Below, piece after piece: positions 6,004 to 9,900 of a DNA stretch of 9,900 nt. The notes beneath the pieces are model-generated. The model was not told where the DNA came from and ran no database searches. It worked only from the letters and a program-made list of their open reading frames with translations. Each line of letters starts with the position of its first letter. Position 1 is the stretch's first letter. A program made the translations under genes and the position numbers. Origin of the DNA: Opitutaceae bacterium (GTDB taxonomy: Bacteria > Verrucomicrobiota > Verrucomicrobiia > Opitutales > Opitutaceae); NCBI GenBank assembly GCA_023265535.1, contig JAHFTI010000110.1, positions 1 through 9,900 on the forward strand. The letters are read 5' to 3'.

Positions 6004-8039
6004 AACGACTCATCCCTGCTGCTTTCCTCGGCCTTCTCGCGTCCCTGCCCAGCCTTGCCGCCCCGTGCTCCGGATTGGATGCGGCCAACGCGGACAAGTC
6101 GGTGCGCGTCCAGGATGATCTCTACCTTGCGGTCAACGGCAACTGGCTCGCTCGCACGGAGATCCCTGCGGATCGCTCAAACTACGGCTCCTTCACCGCC
6201 CTGGACGACCTCTCCAATGAGCGCATTCGCGCGATCATCGAACAGGCCGCAGCCGGCAAGAACGCCCCCGGCACTGATGCCCAGAAGATCGGCGACTTTC
6301 ACCGCAGTTTCATGGACGTGGCCGCCATCGAGGCCAAGGGAATCACTCCGCTTGCACGCGAACTGGCTGTCATCGATGTTGTTGCGAGCCGCCAGGAACT
6401 CCTGCTCGGCCTCGCCCATCTCCAGCAGCGCGGCGTGCGCGCCCCGTTCGCCTTCTTCGTGGGTCAGGATGACAAGGTGTCCACCGAATACCTCGCGGTG
6501 CTCTACCAGTCCGGCCTGAACATGCCCGACCGGGACTATTTCCTCAAGGAGGACGCCAAGTTCGTGGAGGCCCGCAACGCACTCAAGGCCTACGCCACCC
6601 GCATGCTCTCCCTCTCGGGCATCAGCGAGGCGAAGGCGGGCGAGCTGGCCGCCGGCATCCTCGCGCTGGAGACGCGCCTGGCCCGAGCCCAGCGCAGCAA
6701 CGTCGAGCTGCGCGATCCGGAGAAGAATTACAACAAGCTCGATCTCAAGGCTCTTGCCGAGCAGGTCCCCGGCCTGGACTGGGCCGCCTATTTCAAGGCC
6801 CTCGGGGCCCCCGGCCTGGAGCGCGTCAATGTCTGCCAGCCCGAGTTCGCGAAGGAAGTCGTGGCCCTCCTCAACAGCGAGTCCCTCGAGGTCTGGCGCG
6901 CCTACATGCGCCTGCAGCTGCTCGACGCGTATGCGGTCGGCCTCCCCGCCGCCTTCCAGCAGGCCCATTTCGAGTTTCACGGAAAGACCCTTGCCGGCAT
7001 CCCGCAGGACAAGCCGCGTTGGAAGAAGTCCGTCGCCGTCATCAGCGGCGAGGGAGCGGGCAGCTTCGGTGCCCTCGGCGACAGCGTGGGCCACCTCTAC
7101 GTGGACAAGCACTTCAGCCCCGTCGCCAAGCAGCGCATGGACGAGCTCGTCGGCAACCTCTTCGAGGCCTATCGCCAGAGCATTGGCGAGCTCAGCTGGA
7201 TGACCTCCGAGACCAAGGCCAAGGCCTCGGACAAGCTGGCCAAGTACATGACCAAGATCGGTTACCCGCAGAAGTGGCGCGACTACTCCGCCCTGCAGGT
7301 CAAGGCCGACGACCTCATCAGCAACCTCATGGCCTCCGAGCGCCTGGAGTATTCCCGCAATCTCTCCAAACTGGGCAAGCCCCTCGACCGCGCCGAGTGG
7401 GGCATGACCCCGCAGACGGTCAATGCCTACTACAACCCCGGCCTCAACGAGATCGTCTTCCCCGCCGCCATCCTCCAGCCCCCCTTCTTCAATGCCGAGG
7501 CGGATGACGCCGTGAACTATGGCGGCATCGGTGCCGTCATCGGGCACGAGATCAGCCACGGCTTCGATGACCAGGGCAGCCAGTACGACGGCGATGGCAA
7601 CCTGCGCAACTGGTGGAGCCCCGCTGACTTGGCCGCCTTCAAGGCCCTCACCAACAAGCTCGTGGCCCAGTATTCCGCCTACGAGGCCCTGCCCGGCAAG
7701 TTCGTCAACGGTGAGCTCACCCTCGGCGAGAATATCGCCGACCTCTCCGGCCTCGCCATCGCCTTCAAGGCCTATCGTATCTCGCTCAAGGGCAAGCCCG
7801 CCCCCGTCATCGACGGCCTGACCGGCGAACAGCGCTTCTTCATGGGCTGGTCCCAGGTCTGGCAGCGCAAGTACCGTGAGGCCGAGCTGCTTAAGCGCCT
7901 CCTCACCGATCCGCACTCCCCCTCGCAGTTCCGTGCGAACGGCCCCGTCATCAACTCCGACGCCTTCATCGAGGCCTTCGGCATCCGCGCCGGCGACAAG
8001 CTCTACAAGCCCGCCGCCGAGCGCATCCGCATTTGGTAG
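6000..8039 (+). CDS. Secreted M13-family (neprilysin/PepO-type) zinc metallopeptidase, 679 aa
   Basis: This is a full-length M13 peptidase, an enzyme that cleaves oligopeptides on the amino side of hydrophobic residues. MKRLIPAAFLGLLASLPSLAA is a signal peptide, with likely cleavage after residue 20 or 21; Cys23 is not in a proper lipobox. VQDDLYLAVNGNWLARTEIP is the typical start of the N-terminal helical domain. The catalytic domain shows NAYYNP at 475-480 with NEIVFPAAILQPPFF after it, the zinc site HEISH at 516-520, and GENIADLSG with the third zinc ligand E577 and D581. The end, AAERIRIW, matches the family terminus except that the Cys of the eukaryotic C-x-x-W is missing, as in many bacterial members. 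Length is normal at about 680. All catalytic residues are present, so it should be active in the periplasm or outside the cell. ATG 6000 is set by the signal peptide. It appears to be its own unit, closed by a terminator. Confidence 0.95.
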   Translation: MKRLIPAAFLGLLASLPSLAAPCSGLDAANADKSVRVQDDLYLAVNGNWLARTEIPADRSNYGSFTALDDLSNERIRAIIEQAAAGKNAPGTDAQKIGDFHRSFMDVAAIEAKGITPLARELAVIDVVASRQELLLGLAHLQQRGVRAPFAFFVGQDDKVSTEYLAVLYQSGLNMPDRDYFLKEDAKFVEARNALKAYATRMLSLSGISEAKAGELAAGILALETRLARAQRSNVELRDPEKNYNKLDLKALAEQVPGLDWAAYFKALGAPGLERVNVCQPEFAKEVVALLNSESLEVWRAYMRLQLLDAYAVGLPAAFQQAHFEFHGKTLAGIPQDKPRWKKSVAVISGEGAGSFGALGDSVGHLYVDKHFSPVAKQRMDELVGNLFEAYRQSIGELSWMTSETKAKASDKLAKYMTKIGYPQKWRDYSALQVKADDLISNLMASERLEYSRNLSKLGKPLDRAEWGMTPQTVNAYYNPGLNEIVFPAAILQPPFFNAEADDAVNYGGIGAVIGHEISHGFDDQGSQYDGDGNLRNWWSPADLAAFKALTNKLVAQYSAYEALPGKFVNGELTLGENIADLSGLAIAFKAYRISLKGKPAPVIDGLTGEQRFFMGWSQVWQRKYREAELLKRLLTDPHSPSQFRANGPVINSDAFIEAFGIRAGDKLYKPAAERIRIW

Positions 8040-8073
8040 GAATACCAGTAGTAGTGTAGTGTGTTCACGAAAG

Positions 8074-8126
8074 ACCGGCGTCCCTGTCCCCGCTTCATGG
8101 CGGCGGGCGGGGGCGCCGGTTTTTTT
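8074..8126 (+). terminator. Strong intrinsic terminator after the peptidase gene
   Basis: ACCGGCG (8074-8080) pairs with CGCCGGT (8114-8120). The stem extends through a T-G wobble and three C-G pairs (8082-8084 with 8110-8112), giving about 11 bp, and seven T residues follow at 8120-8126. The loop is about 25 bases and itself GC-rich. It lies 35 bases after the stop codon and separates the peptidase transcript from the sensor gene. Confidence 0.9.
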
Positions 8127-8147
8127 GTGGCGCAAAATATCCCTGCG

Positions 8148-8220
8148 CCCGGGGGGGGGAAAGGCCGATTAACACCCCTGGTACCCCGTCTTTACCCCAT
8201 ACCCCTCCTCCTCGTGCCTC
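8148..8220 (+). promoter_or_regulatory. Leader of the sensor gene with G9 tract and TACCCC repeats
   Basis: CCC followed by nine G residues (8151-8159) lies about 60 bases before the sensor start. Downstream, TACCCC occurs three times (8182-8187, 8193-8198, 8200-8205), and a related ACACCCC is at 8172-8178. These may be binding sites for a regulator, or simply C-rich leader sequence. No convincing -10/-35 pair and no Shine-Dalgarno were found before ATG 8221. Confidence 0.3.
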
Positions 8221-9900
8221 ATGAAACCGGATCCGACTGATCCAGTGCCCGTTCCTGCTGAACAGACTGGACCGTCGCCTCAATCGAAGTGGCGCAGTGC
8301 CTGGGGGGACCTGCGTTTCGGCCTGCCCGTCTGGCTGCTGCTCTGCGTGCTCATCCCGCTGAGCTGGCTGATCTGGTCCCTGGCGGACAGCAACATTCAC
8401 GACGGGGCCCGGGAGCGCTTCCAGGCCATCGCCGACGTGAACGCCAACTCGGTGCGCAATCGCATCGAGCAATATGAGTCCGTGCTCGTCACCGGCTCGG
8501 AACTCTTTGATTTCGATTCCCCCACGGTGCGCCGTCGTTGGCGCGAATTCGCCCTTCCGCTGCAGCGTCTCTTCGGCGGTGTGCAGGGCATCGGATACGC
8601 CGAGTGGGTGAAGGCCGGGCAACGCGACGCCTTCGTCGAAAGGGTGCGTGCCGAAGGCTTCCCCTCCTTCGACATCAAGCCCGCGGGAATCCGCAACGAG
8701 TACACTTCCATCCTCTACCTCGAGCCCTTTGAGGGGCGCAACCTGCGCGCGTTTGGCTACGACATGTGGTCCGAAAGCACGCGCAGGCAGGCCATGTCGC
8801 GCGCCCGCGACACCGGACGGCCCAGCATGACCGGGCGGGTGACCCTTGTGCAGGAGACCAGCCACGACATCCAGCCCGGCCTTCTCATCTTCGTTCCCGT
8901 CTATCGCTCCGCCACGCCCCTGCACACGGTGGACCAGCGCCGCGAGGCCCTCCGAGGCTTCGTCTACAGCCCCTTCCGCGTGAAGGAACTCATGCGCAGC
9001 GTGCGCGACTCGGGCGACCATCTCGTGAGCTTCGCGGTGTTTGTGGGCGTCGACACCGTGCCCGAGGCCTTGCTCTACGACAGCCGCGAGGAGCTTCCCG
9101 CCCGGCTCAGCAGCCATGATTCCGCTTTCGTGCACCATGTTCCCATCGAGGTGGCGGGGCAGGTGTGGACCCTGCGTTTCCAGTCGCTGCCGGAATTCGA
9201 GGGGCGCAATGGCCATGACATGCCGGTGCTCATCCTGCTGGTGACCCTCCTGCTCGATCTTCTGCTTGTCCTCTTCGTGGCCCAGCTCGGAGGATTGAAA
9301 CAGCGCGTGCAGGAGCGTGCCGAGCGCATCACTGCCGACCTGCGGCGCAGCGAGGAGGAATTGCAGCGCTCCAACAGGGAAATCACCGCGTCCAACCTCA
9401 AGCTTCATGAGGTGAGCGAGCTGCATCGCGCCGTGATGGCCAACGCCGGCTATGCCTTCATCGCCACCGATGCCCAGGGCCTCATCACCATCTTCAACCC
9501 CTGCGCCGAACGCATGCTTGGCTACACCGCCGAGGAGATGGTCGGCAAGAAGTCCCCCGCACTCTTCCATGACGCCTCCGAGGTGGCCGAGCGAGCGCGC
9601 CAGTTTTCGCAGGAGCTGCACATAGACCTGCAGCCCGGCTTCGAGGTCTTTGTGGCGCGCTGCCGCCGCCGCCTCCCCAACGAGTTTGAGTGGTCCTACA
9701 TCAGGAAGGATGGTTCACGCCTGCCCGTGGTGCTTTCCGTCACCGCCCTGAGCGACTCGATGAACCGTATCACGGGCTTCCTTGGAATCGCCGTGGACAT
9801 CTCGGAGCGCAAGCGGGCCGAGGCGCGCATCGCCTCCTCCATGCGCGAGGTTCGCGATCTCAAGGCCGCCCTCGATGCGCATGCGATCGTCTCCATCGCC
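8221..9900 (+). CDS. CHASE-PAS membrane sensor protein, probably a histidine kinase or diguanylate cyclase (3' end outside window)
   Basis: The open frame from ATG 8221 has no stop before the edge, giving 560 residues of a longer protein. A short Pro-rich cytoplasmic N-terminus leads to a membrane segment at about 33-55 (FGLPVWLLLCVLIPLSWLIW). A periplasmic CHASE domain covers about 80-300, with GIGYAEWV, EGFPSFDIKPAG, EYTSILYLEPFEGRN and FVPVYRS. A second membrane segment is at about 334-356 (MPVLILLVTLLLDLLLVLFV). A charged coiled coil spans about 357-400, and a PAS domain with PAC motif about 401-525 (GYAFIATDAQGLITIFNP, then IRKDGSRLPVVLSVTAL and GIAVDISERKRAE). The last residues, LDAHAIVSIA, look like the start of a second PAS. 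CHASE domains sense small extracellular ligands. The output domain is not visible: histidine kinase is the commonest partner, but GGDEF/EAL or adenylate cyclase are possible. The start is set by the membrane segment; no Shine-Dalgarno is seen. Confidence 0.88.
   Translation, partial: MKPDPTDPVPVPAEQTGPSPQSKWRSAWGDLRFGLPVWLLLCVLIPLSWLIWSLADSNIHDGARERFQAIADVNANSVRNRIEQYESVLVTGSELFDFDSPTVRRRWREFALPLQRLFGGVQGIGYAEWVKAGQRDAFVERVRAEGFPSFDIKPAGIRNEYTSILYLEPFEGRNLRAFGYDMWSESTRRQAMSRARDTGRPSMTGRVTLVQETSHDIQPGLLIFVPVYRSATPLHTVDQRREALRGFVYSPFRVKELMRSVRDSGDHLVSFAVFVGVDTVPEALLYDSREELPARLSSHDSAFVHHVPIEVAGQVWTLRFQSLPEFEGRNGHDMPVLILLVTLLLDLLLVLFVAQLGGLKQRVQERAERITADLRRSEEELQRSNREITASNLKLHEVSELHRAVMANAGYAFIATDAQGLITIFNPCAERMLGYTAEEMVGKKSPALFHDASEVAERARQFSQELHIDLQPGFEVFVARCRRRLPNEFEWSYIRKDGSRLPVVLSVTALSDSMNRITGFLGIAVDISERKRAEARIASSMREVRDLKAALDAHAIVSIA

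Noticed and set aside
8049..8063. GTA/GTG-rich short repeat after the peptidase stop
   Set aside because: It is a brief low-complexity run without regular period or symmetry, and probably chance.
6177..8135. Long minus-strand open frame opposite the M13 peptidase
   Set aside because: Same shadow effect. The plus strand has a complete peptidase with signal peptide and zinc site.
8095..9621. Minus-strand open frame opposite the CHASE-PAS gene
   Set aside because: Its translation is His/Gly/Glu-rich without known motifs, and it covers the terminator. The plus-strand CHASE and PAS domains are unambiguous.

Overview
The window is high-GC DNA from a free-living bacterium. Coding regions are mostly C/G at third codon positions, and the genes have almost no Shine-Dalgarno sites. 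The large sugar-kinase/UDP-sugar pyrophosphorylase fusion, the M13 peptidase and the CHASE-PAS sensor would fit Verrucomicrobiota (Opitutus-like) or a related PVC lineage. That placement is inference from general impression and no marker gene settles it. It shows no CRISPR array, IS element, prophage gene, tRNA or rRNA.

Layout. (1) Bases 1 to about 113 carry, on the minus strand, an internal piece of adenylosuccinate lyase (purB) with its diagnostic GSS-MPHKVNP signature. Its base composition is clearly lower in GC than the rest. (2) It abuts, head to head, a GalU-like nucleotidyltransferase on the plus strand that lacks its N-terminal nucleotide-binding loop. Both genes are broken at the same point, so this is a rearrangement or an assembly chimera. 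(3) Twenty bases further on, a GTG-started 1105-residue protein joins an L-fucokinase-like GHMP kinase region to a eukaryotic-type UDP-sugar pyrophosphorylase domain. (4) A convergent minus-strand gene encodes a nitronate monooxygenase/2-nitropropane-dioxygenase-family flavoprotein with a cysteine-containing C-terminal extension. It ends at its own intrinsic terminator. (5) A 290-bp divergent intergenic region holds a hairpin leader, an AT-rich promoter-like tract and a possible small ORF. (6) A secreted M13 (neprilysin-type) zinc metallopeptidase follows and ends at a strong terminator. (7) Last comes a membrane-bound CHASE-PAS sensor protein that runs off the right edge. Its leader contains a G9 tract and repeated TACCCC motifs.

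The two nucleotidyltransferase genes probably form one transcription unit for nucleotide-sugar supply: kinase plus pyrophosphorylase would convert a free sugar to UDP-sugar. The kinase phosphate loop looks degenerate, so whether the kinase half still works is open. The flavoprotein, peptidase and sensor seem to be separate transcription units with no evident pathway link. The most notable items are the broken purB/galU junction, the kinase-pyrophosphorylase fusion paired with a second pyrophosphorylase of another subfamily, and the Cys-containing extension of the flavoprotein. No clear new defence or mobile system is visible.
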